Below, one piece after another: positions 19,055 through 27,940 of a stretch of 56,352 nt of DNA (positions are counted from its first letter, which is position 1; each line of letters starts with the position of its first letter). The translations under genes and the position numbers were made by a program. The stretch is from the NCBI GenBank assembly GCA_902797985.1, contig CADBUZ010000015.1, positions 1-56,352 on the forward strand, read 5' to 3'. Source of the DNA: an uncultured bacterium. Lineage in GTDB: Bacteria > Cyanobacteriota > Vampirovibrionia > Gastranaerophilales > Gastranaerophilaceae. The notes beneath the pieces are model-generated. The model was not told where the DNA came from, did not search any database, and was given only the letters and a program-made list of their open reading frames with translations.

Positions 19055-19105
19055 CGGTTTACTATTTTAGTAGCATAAAATTTTTTTACAAGTTTTAATT
19101 CTTGT

Positions 19106-19756
19106 ATGGAACAAATATCTAATACTAATCAAATAACGCATCATCAGTTAGGCTGGTGTCGAAGTGGATACGGCGGATATCGTATTAATTCGATAAAATT
19201 TGATACACCTATGCCGTTAGGTAAGGCTATTAATGAAATTTGTTCAAATGAAGCTATGACAGAGTCTTTATCTGAGTATAGATATTTTTCAAATAAAATA
19301 TTAAAACAAATAAAAAAAGATTTATCTGGAAATAATAATATAAAAGATACCCCTGTTACAGGCATGATAGATTTTGGACAGACTGCAATGGTTTTTGAAA
19401 CAACAGATGGTGATGTTTTAAAGATAACAAGTAGAGAGCATTTCTTAGGTAGAAAACCACAAGATTTTGATATTCCTATAAAATCACATTCAAAACTATC
19501 TCCAAAAAGCTTTTGCCATTATTATCTTGAAGAAAAGGTTTCAAAAAATTTTTCACATGATGAAGCTGATAATTTAAAAAATACAATAACAAATAAAGGG
19601 TACAAAATTATAGATTTTCGTTATGCGCAAATAGGGAAAACAAAGGACGGGAAAATGGTACTTCTTGATCCTGAATGTGCAAGAAAAAATAATATTTGGG
19701 GACTTTTGGTACAAAAATTTTCAAAAATAAAATCTTATTTAAAAATAATAAAATAA
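19106..19756 (+). CDS. Hypothetical protein, possible minimal kinase-like fold
   Basis: 216 residues with no family I can name. Several features resemble kinases reduced to a core: a glycine loop TGMIDFGQTAMVFETTDGD (85-103), a lysine in VLKIT (K106), a hinge-like YYLEEKV, then DFRYAQIGKTKDGKMVLLDPE (170-190), which parallels the catalytic and metal-binding loops with D170 and D188. Q175 sits where a conserved Asn is expected. The ATG has no strong ribosome binding site. A strong terminator follows. Confidence 0.6.
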   Translation: MEQISNTNQITHHQLGWCRSGYGGYRINSIKFDTPMPLGKAINEICSNEAMTESLSEYRYFSNKILKQIKKDLSGNNNIKDTPVTGMIDFGQTAMVFETTDGDVLKITSREHFLGRKPQDFDIPIKSHSKLSPKSFCHYYLEEKVSKNFSHDEADNLKNTITNKGYKIIDFRYAQIGKTKDGKMVLLDPECARKNNIWGLLVQKFSKIKSYLKIIK

Positions 19757-19765
19757 ATAATAAAT

Positions 19766-19796
19766 AAAAAAGGCTCTCAGGTGAGAGCCTTTTTTT
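19766..19796. terminator. Bidirectional rho-independent terminator
   Basis: A perfect stem GGCTCTCA/TGAGAGCC (19772-19789) is flanked by A-run and T-run, between the plus-strand kinase-like gene and the convergent aminotransferase gene. It serves both. Confidence 0.9.
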
Positions 19797-19809
19797 ATAT
19801 TGTATTTTG

Positions 19810-21252
19810 CTATGACAATCTAGTGAATAATTGATCGAGCAATTCAATTGCCATATCTATTTCTGCGTATGATATTGTTACAGCAGGAACTAATGTGATT
19901 GTATTGTTATAGTGGCTACCTTTGTTAAGGATTAATCCGCATTTTTTACCATTATAAGTCAAATCACCTTTTAGGCCTTCCTCTAACATTTTATTGAGTA
20001 ATTCAGGATCAGGAGTGTATCCGTCTTCTGTTACACATTCAATTCTTAAAGCAAGACCAAGTCCGTCTACATATCCAATACGTTTATGACGTTTTTCTAA
20101 TTCTTTCAAGCCATCTAAGAAGTATTTACCCTTATTAGCAACTTCTCTTTCAAAATCGCCTTCTTCAAACGTACACATAACTTCATAACCTGCTCTCATA
20201 CCGATAGGGTTATTACAGAATGTTGAGTGAGTTCTTCCGTTTGGCCAAATTTCAGGGTTAATTAATTCTTCTTTAGCCCACATACCACCAAGCGGATTTA
20301 ATCCGTTTGTCAATGATTTACTGAATGTAATTACATCAGGTTTAACATCATAGTGTTCTATTGCCCATAATTTACCGGTTCTGTAGAAGCCCATTTGGAT
20401 TTCGTCATCTACGAATAAAACACCAAAATCGTCTAAAACTTTCTTTAATTCTTTGAAGTATCCTTTAGGAGGTATGATATATCCTCCTGAACCTTGAATA
20501 GGTTCTACAAAGAATGCACCCATAGCACATTCTTTTGCTGAATGGTCATAAATACCTGCACAATTGTCTTCAAATTCACGTCTTAATTGTTGAACACAAT
20601 AGTAATTACAAGAATCACATTTCTTTCCATAAGGACATCTAAAGCAGTATGGATACGGAACGAAATGAGCTTCATCAGCAAAATGTCCGAAAGGTTTTCT
20701 GTATCTGTAACCGGCAGTCAAACAGCTAGCACCTAATGTACGACCGTGGAAACCGCCAAAGAAAGAGAATACTCTATTTTTATGTGTGTAATTTCTAACG
20801 AGTTTCAAAGCATCTTCTATTACTTGTGAACCACCTACGTTAAAATGAACACGACCTTTTTGTCCGAATCTTTTTATATTTGCCTTTGCAATCTTTTCTG
20901 ATAACAATACTTTGTAATCGTATTGAAAATGTGAAGAAATTTGTGGCAAAGTATCCAATTGATCAACAACTGCATCTCTGATTCTTTTATTTTTATAACC
21001 TAAATTACAAGCCGCAAACCACATTTCTAAATCTAAATATGGAGTATTATCAGAATCATACATGAATGAACCATTACAATCTCTAAATACCTTTGGAACC
21101 GGTACAGCATGTATTTTATCACCATAAGTACAATACTCTTTGTCTATACTTGCTAATTCTTCATCTGAAATGTTAAGTCTGGTTGTTTCAGTAGCATCTT
21201 TACTATTGATTTTTTTCAAATTTGTTACTAGTTCTTTTTCTAAAATCGCCAT
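19810..21252 (-). CDS. Class III aminotransferase with a cysteine-rich insert
   Basis: A 480-residue PLP enzyme. The Schiff-base lysine is K312 in ITFSKSLTNG, the pyridine-binding aspartate lies in FVDDEIQMGFYRTG (about 283), and GGFHGRT near 166 contacts the cofactor. An insert with Cys 203, 206, 212, 215 and 219 (PYCFRCPYG and KCDSCNYYC) follows, a feature of some aspartate/4-aminobutyrate-type aminotransferases that could hold an iron-sulfur cluster or zinc. The start is either 21252, with GGATGGG upstream, or 21264. It lies 20 bp after a HAD phosphatase gene in the same direction. Substrate is uncertain: an omega-amino acid is likely. Confidence 0.9.
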   Translation of the reverse strand: MAILEKELVTNLKKINSKDATETTRLNISDEELASIDKEYCTYGDKIHAVPVPKVFRDCNGSFMYDSDNTPYLDLEMWFAACNLGYKNKRIRDAVVDQLDTLPQISSHFQYDYKVLLSEKIAKANIKRFGQKGRVHFNVGGSQVIEDALKLVRNYTHKNRVFSFFGGFHGRTLGASCLTAGYRYRKPFGHFADEAHFVPYPYCFRCPYGKKCDSCNYYCVQQLRREFEDNCAGIYDHSAKECAMGAFFVEPIQGSGGYIIPPKGYFKELKKVLDDFGVLFVDDEIQMGFYRTGKLWAIEHYDVKPDVITFSKSLTNGLNPLGGMWAKEELINPEIWPNGRTHSTFCNNPIGMRAGYEVMCTFEEGDFEREVANKGKYFLDGLKELEKRHKRIGYVDGLGLALRIECVTEDGYTPDPELLNKMLEEGLKGDLTYNGKKCGLILNKGSHYNNTITLVPAVTISYAEIDMAIELLDQLFTRLS

Positions 21253-21272
21253 ATTCCCATCCATTAATAAAT

Positions 21273-21902
21273 TTAGTTACACATATCCAACATGTCTATA
21301 ATATTACGAAAAGAATTAAAATGCGAACATTTTATGTTATTTTCGTTACAATATTTATACAAATTCTTCGTTGCAAAGAGAAAATCCGCCTTTGATGCAA
21401 TGCACAAATCGCTCACCCCATCGCCGATATAGCAGAATTTATCCTCCTTAACTTTATGACATTTACACATGCCTGCTTTTTTGTCACAATTTTCTTCATA
21501 ATATGGAAATTCAATACTAAAATCACCATTTTTATAAATAAGTTTATTTGCATAATACGGAATATCCAGATTATAACGTTCGAGTATCTTTTGGATAAAT
21601 AAATCAAACCCGTCACTCAAAATTGTAAGTTTTATATTTCTTGATTTTACATAATCGACAAAATCTAAAAAATAATCATCAATTTCGATTGAATCAATAT
21701 AATCATCTAATTGTTTTTGAGAAACATTTTTCAACAAGCCAACTTGAATGATTGCATTTTCTTTTGAAGATATTTTGCCTTCAATCCATAGTTTTTCGGA
21801 ATCCATCCAGTTTTTTGCATACAATTCAAAAAAACTGTTTACAGAATCTTCTTTTGTTATAGTTCCATCAAAATCACAATATATTGCGTCAAACATGTTC
21901 AT
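21273..21902 (-). CDS. HAD-IB family phosphatase (MtnX/SerB-like)
   Basis: 209 residues with the HAD motifs in order: DFDGT (residues 10-14, nucleophile D10), LSDGF near 94, a conserved lysine region, and GDGVSD near 163. A helical cap lies between the first two. It resembles MtnX-type 2-hydroxy-3-keto-5-methylthiopentenyl-1-phosphate phosphatases and phosphoserine phosphatases. No other methionine-salvage or serine gene is adjacent, so substrate is open. The next gene is an aminotransferase 20 bp downstream, suggesting one pathway. No ribosome binding site precedes the ATG and a TATAAT box ends 8 nt before it. Confidence 0.85.
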   Translation of the reverse strand: MNMFDAIYCDFDGTITKEDSVNSFFELYAKNWMDSEKLWIEGKISSKENAIIQVGLLKNVSQKQLDDYIDSIEIDDYFLDFVDYVKSRNIKLTILSDGFDLFIQKILERYNLDIPYYANKLIYKNGDFSIEFPYYEENCDKKAGMCKCHKVKEDKFCYIGDGVSDLCIASKADFLFATKNLYKYCNENNIKCSHFNSFRNIIDMLDMCN

Positions 21903-21910
21903 ATGTGTTA

Positions 21911-21916
21911 ATTATA
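21911..21916 (-). promoter_or_regulatory. -10 box of the HAD-aminotransferase operon
   Basis: TATAAT on the minus strand with an upstream TG lies 8 nt before the ATG at 21902, so the mRNA would start within a base or two of the start codon. The -35 region is weak. Confidence 0.55.
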
Positions 21917-21963
21917 CAATAAACAAACAAAAACTAAATTTTTTTATAAATTTTTAATTTTTA

Positions 21964-24552
21964 CTATTTTATTTCTTTTAAGATTAGCTTTGTTTTATTA
22001 CGGTTAATATCACCTTTTAAGTGGATTCTGTAATAATTTGAATTTTTATCTGTTGCATCGATTTTTGGGATTTTTGATAATTCTGAGCGGTATATTCCTT
22101 TTGTATGTTCAGGTCTGAATACAACTTTTAAAATCCAACTCAAAGGTATTCCAAATATTCTTACACCCTTTTGATCTTCTTTACTGTAGTGCCAGAATAA
22201 ATGAAGATCAGCATATTGCTTTTCCATTTCATAGTTGCCTTTTAGATACATAGAAGACAATCTGTGCCATGTAGTTATGTTTATATTATTTATTTCTGTG
22301 TTATGCACGTCAATTGAACCTTTTATATCATCCTGCATAAGCTCTTTTTTTGAAAAATCATAGTTTATTACATCGGATAATTTATATTTGGAGTTTTTAA
22401 TCATAAATTCAGTATCACCAAGTTTTGGTAAGAATCCTTCATTTACCTCAAACTCACAATGTGCATCTATAAATCTAAACATATCTTTTGCATTAAGATT
22501 TACTTTCGCATTTGCAGTGCCTTCTATTTGATCTTTTAGGTTAAGTGTCATTTCTGCAACTTTGTTTGAATTAATATTTTTAGCTTCAAAAGTCATATTT
22601 GATATGTTTTTTGCAAAATCATACACCCCGTTTGCATTTATTATTCCGTCTGCAAAATTCATCTCTTTCATATTAAATTTAAATATATGTTTTTTTAGAC
22701 TTCCAATGAGTTTTACATTTTTCAAAATAAATGTATCTCTTTTTATTTCGTTAATAATAATTTCCCAATTATTAATAGTAATCCCAGCATTTTTAACCTT
22801 TTTGGTTAAATCTTCCGGATTCATGTGTCTTTTTACCTTTTTTGTTCTAGGAGTTGTCTCAAAAACCAATTTATCTAAAAATAATTTCATCTCATAAATA
22901 ATTGTTTCTCCGAAAATATTATTTTTAGCATTTAATTCTGCTGAATATTTTTCGTTTTTGTACAATCCGTTTGATGTAACATTTAATATGCCATTTCTTG
23001 CAATTACATGTGCTTTGTCAATATGAAAAGCTTTATGTCTTGCTTTTATAATATCAAAAGTTCCTAAAACTTGGTTAAGATTAAAGTCGTATTTTAAATC
23101 CCCTTTAAATTCTCCGCCTTTTACTTTTTCTCCAAAGGCACCTATTATTGAAGTCGGAGCATATCCGTTTGTACGGATAGTGAGATATTGAGGAACAAAT
23201 CTATCAGGGTCGTTTTTATCTATATTTTTTATAAATAAGCCATCTCCGTAAATTATAATATTTTCTTTAACAGGAGTGAAATATGAATATTTGTATTTCC
23301 TCAAATATAAATCACTGTTATCTTTGAAGGTGTTACCATAGATTTTTCGTTTATAATCTCTCATTCCTAAATAAAAAGAGTTGTATATCATATCACTTTT
23401 TTCGGGAATATCAATATTATAATATACATCAGGTTTTCTTAATTTTAGCTTATAAACCAAATTAACCTTGACAGAGTTTTTTATAGTAAGATTTGGAACA
23501 TACTTAAATTTTTTTGTAAGAGTTGTGTTCATCTCCCCAATAACTAATTTTTTTTGAGGATTTAGCATATCTGTAATTTTTAGAGTATGGACAACTTTTT
23601 CTTTCCCTAAAGTACCAACAGCCCTTGAATCAACTTTTTGTCCATTGAAATAAAAAACAGCTTTTTTAAAATATAAAGGAATATCAAACCATGCTTCAGC
23701 GCTGAGATTATTTGTAGTACATGTTCCCCAAATACCATCTTTATTGTATTTTAAGTTTACATTGGCAGTTCCTTTAAAGTTGTGGAAATTTTCAATGAAC
23801 TTTCTTTCGTGCTCCTTCAATTTTTGAAGATGCAAAATTGTTGCCATAATTTCAGAGGCAGGAAGATTTTCTCCGTTTATATTAAAATTAGGGGTTTTGT
23901 TTTTATCTATTAAAATTCCGTCTAAATATAGGTTTGAGTTGCCTAATATTATTTTAAATTTATTTGCCTTAAGATTGTTGTCAACAATTTGAAAAGAGCC
24001 GGAATCTCCTAATCTTAGTGTTTCTTTTAAGTATGGGGTATTAATAGCAATTTTTAATTGTATAGTATCATTTACTGCATCAATATTGTTCGCATTAATA
24101 TTTATATCGTTTGATTTGTAAATTAGTTTTGAAATATGAATTTCAGGAATATTGTCTAAACTAAATTTTTTCTTGTTTTTTTTCGGTTTTTGTTTTGGAA
24201 GTTGTTTAAGCCAATCCCCGTCAATATATATATTGTCAGCATTTACTGATGATAATTGTTTTTGTAATAATTTACAATTAATCGATACATTTTTTAGATT
24301 TAAAACGGAAACTTTTTTGTATTTTGAATCAAGACTGTCAATCTTTAATCTAACAACAAGATTTGGGGATATATTTAATCTCAAAGCAGAAATAGTTGTT
24401 TCCACACCGCTTTTTTTATTAACTAAGTAACTCAATTTTTTCTGCACAGTTTTACAATTTACGAACTGTGGCAACAAAAATACAACCCCGATATATAGAA
24501 TAATGACGAATATAAATATAATACAAAATATTATTTTTAAAAATTTTTTCAT
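21964..24552 (-). CDS. AsmA-like envelope protein
   Basis: 862 residues. One N-terminal membrane helix (about 6-27) is followed by a long soluble region typical of the AsmA/TamB-like group: an N-terminal VNCKTVQKKLSYLVNKKSG segment, many alternating beta strands, and a late GIPLSWILKVVFRP. Such proteins span the periplasm and are implicated in lipid transport to, or homeostasis of, the outer membrane. A long antisense reading of this region is a shadow. The ATG at 24552 is preferred; one at 24561 is also in frame and neither has a clear ribosome binding site. Its presence supports a diderm envelope. Confidence 0.8.
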   Translation of the reverse strand: MKKFLKIIFCIIFIFVIILYIGVVFLLPQFVNCKTVQKKLSYLVNKKSGVETTISALRLNISPNLVVRLKIDSLDSKYKKVSVLNLKNVSINCKLLQKQLSSVNADNIYIDGDWLKQLPKQKPKKNKKKFSLDNIPEIHISKLIYKSNDININANNIDAVNDTIQLKIAINTPYLKETLRLGDSGSFQIVDNNLKANKFKIILGNSNLYLDGILIDKNKTPNFNINGENLPASEIMATILHLQKLKEHERKFIENFHNFKGTANVNLKYNKDGIWGTCTTNNLSAEAWFDIPLYFKKAVFYFNGQKVDSRAVGTLGKEKVVHTLKITDMLNPQKKLVIGEMNTTLTKKFKYVPNLTIKNSVKVNLVYKLKLRKPDVYYNIDIPEKSDMIYNSFYLGMRDYKRKIYGNTFKDNSDLYLRKYKYSYFTPVKENIIIYGDGLFIKNIDKNDPDRFVPQYLTIRTNGYAPTSIIGAFGEKVKGGEFKGDLKYDFNLNQVLGTFDIIKARHKAFHIDKAHVIARNGILNVTSNGLYKNEKYSAELNAKNNIFGETIIYEMKLFLDKLVFETTPRTKKVKRHMNPEDLTKKVKNAGITINNWEIIINEIKRDTFILKNVKLIGSLKKHIFKFNMKEMNFADGIINANGVYDFAKNISNMTFEAKNINSNKVAEMTLNLKDQIEGTANAKVNLNAKDMFRFIDAHCEFEVNEGFLPKLGDTEFMIKNSKYKLSDVINYDFSKKELMQDDIKGSIDVHNTEINNINITTWHRLSSMYLKGNYEMEKQYADLHLFWHYSKEDQKGVRIFGIPLSWILKVVFRPEHTKGIYRSELSKIPKIDATDKNSNYYRIHLKGDINRNKTKLILKEIK

Positions 24553-24586
24553 ACAAACCATGCCACATATTATTTCATAAACAAAA

Positions 24587-24608
24587 TTGTAAAAAAAGTT
24601 TTTTACAA
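24587..24608. promoter_or_regulatory. Palindrome in a divergent promoter region
   Basis: Arms TTGTAAAAAA and TTTTTTACAA are separated by 2 bp, between the divergent AsmA-like gene and the secreted-protein gene. It could be an operator or simply an AT-rich hairpin. Confidence 0.35.
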
Positions 24609-24757
24609 AACATATATAATGTAAAATTTGTGTTAATATACTATGTATTAAGAGTAAGCTGTAAAAGCTTGCATATTCATTGAAGAATTGTATTTAAAAA
24701 AAAGGATGAATAATTTAAAATATAAATTATTATATTTATAATTAAGGAGAATTAAAT

Positions 24758-25804
24758 ATGAAAAAGATTATCAGATTATTATGTTTAGTTTTACTAATGA
24801 CCTTAGTAAATGTGGGTATTGCTTTTGCAGGTATTTCAAAGAATTTTTATTCATATCAAGTAAAGAATATTAATATCAGAAATTTAGTAAAAGCAGTAAA
24901 CAGTACATTAGATGCATATCAAGGTGATGATAAAATGACACCGTTAGAAAATATTAGAAATGCTTATGTATATTCTGATAAAGACAGCAGTTACTTTTTA
25001 AAATTTTATCCTGCTAATGAACATACAGATATTTTTGTTGTCTCAAACGAAAAATATGATGTTAAAAACAATGACGTAACTGAATTTTTAAAACAAAGCG
25101 GTTTAGAGTACGAAAAGACTCCTGATAAAGCTGCATTAAAAGAGTATAAATTTGATTTTTTCAAATATGCAAGAAAAGAAAATTTAGGTAATTTTTATAT
25201 ATCACCGGATTTGGTTAAACCATTAAAAACAGGTATGGCTAAATTAAATAACCATTTTGCAAAAAATAACAAAAAAACATCTGTATTTCCATATAACAAT
25301 GATACAGATCCAATCGACTTAACTTGTGTTGATACTACAAATTATTATGACGAAAATGCAAAAATTTCTATTGTACAAAAAGAATATCGTCTAAAACAAA
25401 AAGAAAACAAATATGTACACGCTCACGAATATATTGTTACAAACGAAAATAATTTACCTGCAACAGTAAATGCGACAAGTGAAAGATTGGCAAGTTTAAA
25501 AGACGTGACAACCGAATCATTTGTTGACTTGGACAGACTTGACTTAATCGATACTGTTGGTTCATTCCCACCGGTACTTGTTTGTACAGCAGGTACATCA
25601 ATATTATGTAGTGTTCCAAACTGGATTAGATTAGCAAGAATTACAGCTGAATCAAAAAGATTTACAAATGCGTTACCGGAAAATTATCAATTAAATTCAA
25701 ATGGTGTTATGAGAATATTGGTCTTGAAATATAAAGACAATCCAAAACCAATTAATTTTAATATTAAATTTTCAGACGGAACAACACACAAAATTACATT
25801 CTAA
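24758..25804 (+). CDS. Secreted protein of unknown function
   Basis: 348 residues. A clear signal peptide (MKKIIRLLCLVLLM, hydrophobic to about residue 22, cleavage after AFA) is followed by a mixed alpha/beta soluble domain rich in Lys, Asn and Tyr. AAGGAG precedes the ATG. No family or catalytic motif recognised. Only three cysteines are present in the mature part. It is monocistronic, ending at a strong hairpin. Confidence 0.8.
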   Translation: MKKIIRLLCLVLLMTLVNVGIAFAGISKNFYSYQVKNINIRNLVKAVNSTLDAYQGDDKMTPLENIRNAYVYSDKDSSYFLKFYPANEHTDIFVVSNEKYDVKNNDVTEFLKQSGLEYEKTPDKAALKEYKFDFFKYARKENLGNFYISPDLVKPLKTGMAKLNNHFAKNNKKTSVFPYNNDTDPIDLTCVDTTNYYDENAKISIVQKEYRLKQKENKYVHAHEYIVTNENNLPATVNATSERLASLKDVTTESFVDLDRLDLIDTVGSFPPVLVCTAGTSILCSVPNWIRLARITAESKRFTNALPENYQLNSNGVMRILVLKYKDNPKPINFNIKFSDGTTHKITF

Positions 25805-25820
25805 AAATTATGTATAATGA

Positions 25821-25855
25821 AAAATCAGGTCGGGTGAATATCCGATCTGATTTTT
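25821..25855 (+). terminator. Rho-independent terminator of the secreted-protein gene
   Basis: Stem AATCAG-G-TCGG / CCGA-T-CTGATT with a GTGAATAT-type loop, followed by six T. Confidence 0.9.
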
Positions 25856-25860
25856 TAGTA

Positions 25861-26362
25861 ATAAAAACATGGATGATTGGAACTGGAGCGCACAGGTTGG
25901 TATACTTTTCAAACAAAGGCTTGTCGAGTTTGTAGGTCAAGCATTGCTTGATAATAACTTTTTCGTCAGGCATTGCCTGACTTATGTACTGGGGCACTCT
26001 GCCGAAGAAAACGATTAAGTATCGTTTTCAGAGAGGGGGATTGTCTTGGATTTGCTCCACGCTCACAGATAATTATAAATACTGCGCCTCGCGTTAAACG
26101 GAACCGTTCGCACTCAAAATCAAAAGCGTGGTTTTGATTTATTCGTGCTTCACCTTTCGCAACATTTTTGCTCATTCCTCTGCTCGGCTTGTGCTGCGCC
26201 TCGCGTTAAACGGAACCGTTCGCACTCAAAATCAAAAGCGTGGTTTTGATTTATTCGTGCTTCACCTTTCGCAACATTGTTGCTCATTCCTCTGCTCGGC
26301 TTGTTCGAACCCAAACAAAGCTCCGCTTTGTGGTTCTCATCCCTCACAAGATACTACACATG
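25861..26362. repeat. Palindrome-rich spacer with a 112-bp tandem duplication
   Basis: No credible gene lies in this 500-bp stretch downstream of tRNA-Gln. It contains small hairpins with 3-5 nt loops: 25937-25951 (TCAAGC/GCTTGA), 25965-25981 (GTCAGGC/GCCTGAC), 26007-26029 (GAAAACGAT/ATCGTTTTC) and 26316-26330 (CAAAGC/GCTTTG). Bases 26082-26193 are repeated as 26194-26305, almost identically (one visible difference, TTT versus TGT). Each copy contains TCAAAAGCGTGGTTTTGA. Short open frames here simply read through the repeats. It is probably a cluster of dispersed repeats. Confidence 0.8.
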
Positions 26363-26401
26363 AACAAAAAGATAACCACACAAGGTGGTTATCTTTTTGT
26401 T
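26363..26401 (-). terminator. Terminator of tRNA-Gln
   Basis: A perfect 17-bp stem (arms AACAAAAAGATAACCAC and its complement) with a 5-nt loop lies 10 bp beyond the tRNA-Gln 3' end. The minus strand ends in a T-rich arm. Confidence 0.85.
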
Positions 26402-26410
26402 ATATATATT

Positions 26411-26483
26411 CTGGGGCGGAAGGATTCGAACCTCCGAGATGGCTGGACCAAAACCAGCTGCCTTACCACTTGGCGACGCCCCA
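26411..26483 (-). tRNA. tRNA-Gln (UUG anticodon)
   Basis: The minus strand folds as a cloverleaf: acceptor TGGGGCG/CGCCCCA, anticodon stem GCTGG/CCAGC around loop TTTTGGT with anticodon TTG, T-loop GGTTCGAATCC, discriminator G. The 3' CCA is not encoded, so a CCA-adding enzyme is required. Confidence 0.95.
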
Positions 26484-26500
26484 TCAACGTCTACCACTCT

Positions 26501-26528
26501 ATAATAATATTTCAAGCAAAATTGTCAA
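26501..26528 (-). promoter_or_regulatory. tRNA-Gln promoter
   Basis: On the minus strand TTGACA (26528-26523) is followed after 16 bp by TATTAT (26506-26501). The predicted start is about 10 nt before the tRNA. Confidence 0.75.
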
Positions 26529-26647
26529 GATATTTTTTATTTTACATTTTTTGCATGTGAAGTAATGTAAAAACAATCCCCGTAATATGTCAATATTTTT
26601 CACTGCCCATTCTTTATAAAAATGTAAGTGTGTTCAAGGATTTTGAC

Positions 26648-27850
26648 ATGATTAAATTTAATCAAATTGTTGATTATATTCCTAAAGTCTTTAGAAAAAC
26701 CCCAAAGACAAACTATAAGCTGCTTGAAAAAACAGAGCATATTCCTATTGATTCATTGCCTAACAAAGCCTTTATCCCCGAAGGAGCAAATTCTTATACT
26801 TACGTTAAAATAGGAAGAAAAGATAACCCTAATTTTTATAGAGAAGTTACAAGTTATTATCAAGATAAAAAGGTTGTTTTTCGACAAATAACAGGTTCTG
26901 ATATTAATCCTATAAAAAGGACTTACACCTACTCATGCTGTGATGCGGTTCATGATTTGCCATCAAAAAACATTTTTGTAAGACATATAAAGACAGAAGA
27001 ATTTGATAAAAATAATATGGAATGGGTGACTAAACAAGAAGAGGACATCCATAAAATGACAATGTTAGGGCATTATGATGCAAAAAAGAAAGCTCATCCG
27101 TCTAAAATCCATATAAATAAAAATGTGTACACTCAAACAGATAACGGAACACAAATAGCTGCCACAATAACTGAATATCCTGCAAATCTTGGAATGGAAA
27201 ATCAATCAGACAAAAAGGAGTTAGGATTGGAAATTTTGTTAGGGAAACAAGATAAACCTGAAATTCTTTCTTTTTCCCAAACCACAAATGTTGATTTTCC
27301 GGCACACGACAAATTTTTAGCATATAGATTTCTCTTAGGCGAGCAAAAGCTTATTTCACTTGCTAAACATTACTTAAGAGAAAGAGGGCTTGGAAAATTA
27401 AATATACCTGTAAGAATTGCTCCTAAAGAAGTTGCAGAAAACTCATCAGGTCATTTTAACCCAACAAACGGTGAAATTTTATATAAAAAAGCCTATAAAT
27501 ATGTTCATCCGGTGAAAGCTGCAGCACACGAGCCTGAACACGCATATCAATATTCTTTGATTGGCAGAAGCGGAAAAGGGTATACTGATTATGAAAGAAA
27601 ATGCAGACGAGAATTAGGAGAATTAAAATCTTTAGAAGAATACAAAAATGCCATGGAATACAACATTGCGTCAGAAAATTATCCTAAACTAACAGATGCA
27701 GAAGATTTAAGTAAAAATATGAATTATGTCAGAAACAAACTTGAAGTCGGTGCAAAAAACAGAGAAGTAGAAGCTTTTGAAGAATATAACGAGGGGCGTA
27801 AAGAATTAATGGACCAATTCAAATATGTTCCTGATACAATTTGTTTCTAA
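26648..27850 (+). CDS. Putative HExxH metallopeptidase, lineage-specific
   Basis: 400 residues with no signal peptide or membrane segment. The only recognisable motif is AAHEPEHAYQYS, where H294-E295-x-x-H298 has the zincin form in a helical context. A basic/acidic helical C-terminal tail follows, with several glutamates that could provide the third ligand. AAGGA at 26636-26640 supports the ATG at 26648 over a GTG at 26630. The rest is unlike any family I know. A role in protein or cell-wall cleavage is only a guess from the motif. Confidence 0.65.
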   Translation: MIKFNQIVDYIPKVFRKTPKTNYKLLEKTEHIPIDSLPNKAFIPEGANSYTYVKIGRKDNPNFYREVTSYYQDKKVVFRQITGSDINPIKRTYTYSCCDAVHDLPSKNIFVRHIKTEEFDKNNMEWVTKQEEDIHKMTMLGHYDAKKKAHPSKIHINKNVYTQTDNGTQIAATITEYPANLGMENQSDKKELGLEILLGKQDKPEILSFSQTTNVDFPAHDKFLAYRFLLGEQKLISLAKHYLRERGLGKLNIPVRIAPKEVAENSSGHFNPTNGEILYKKAYKYVHPVKAAAHEPEHAYQYSLIGRSGKGYTDYERKCRRELGELKSLEEYKNAMEYNIASENYPKLTDAEDLSKNMNYVRNKLEVGAKNREVEAFEEYNEGRKELMDQFKYVPDTICF

Positions 27851-27940
27851 AGAAATTGAATTTTTGTATCAAGATTGATATAGTCGCTTTGTTTGGTATA
27901 AAATAATAATATGGTTTAGATAGAATTGGGAGAGAAAATG

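Noticed and set aside
26128..26565. Plus- and minus-strand frames over the 112-bp duplication and tRNA-Gln
   Set aside because: They read through repeats and the tRNA. The same peptide occurs twice because the DNA is duplicated.
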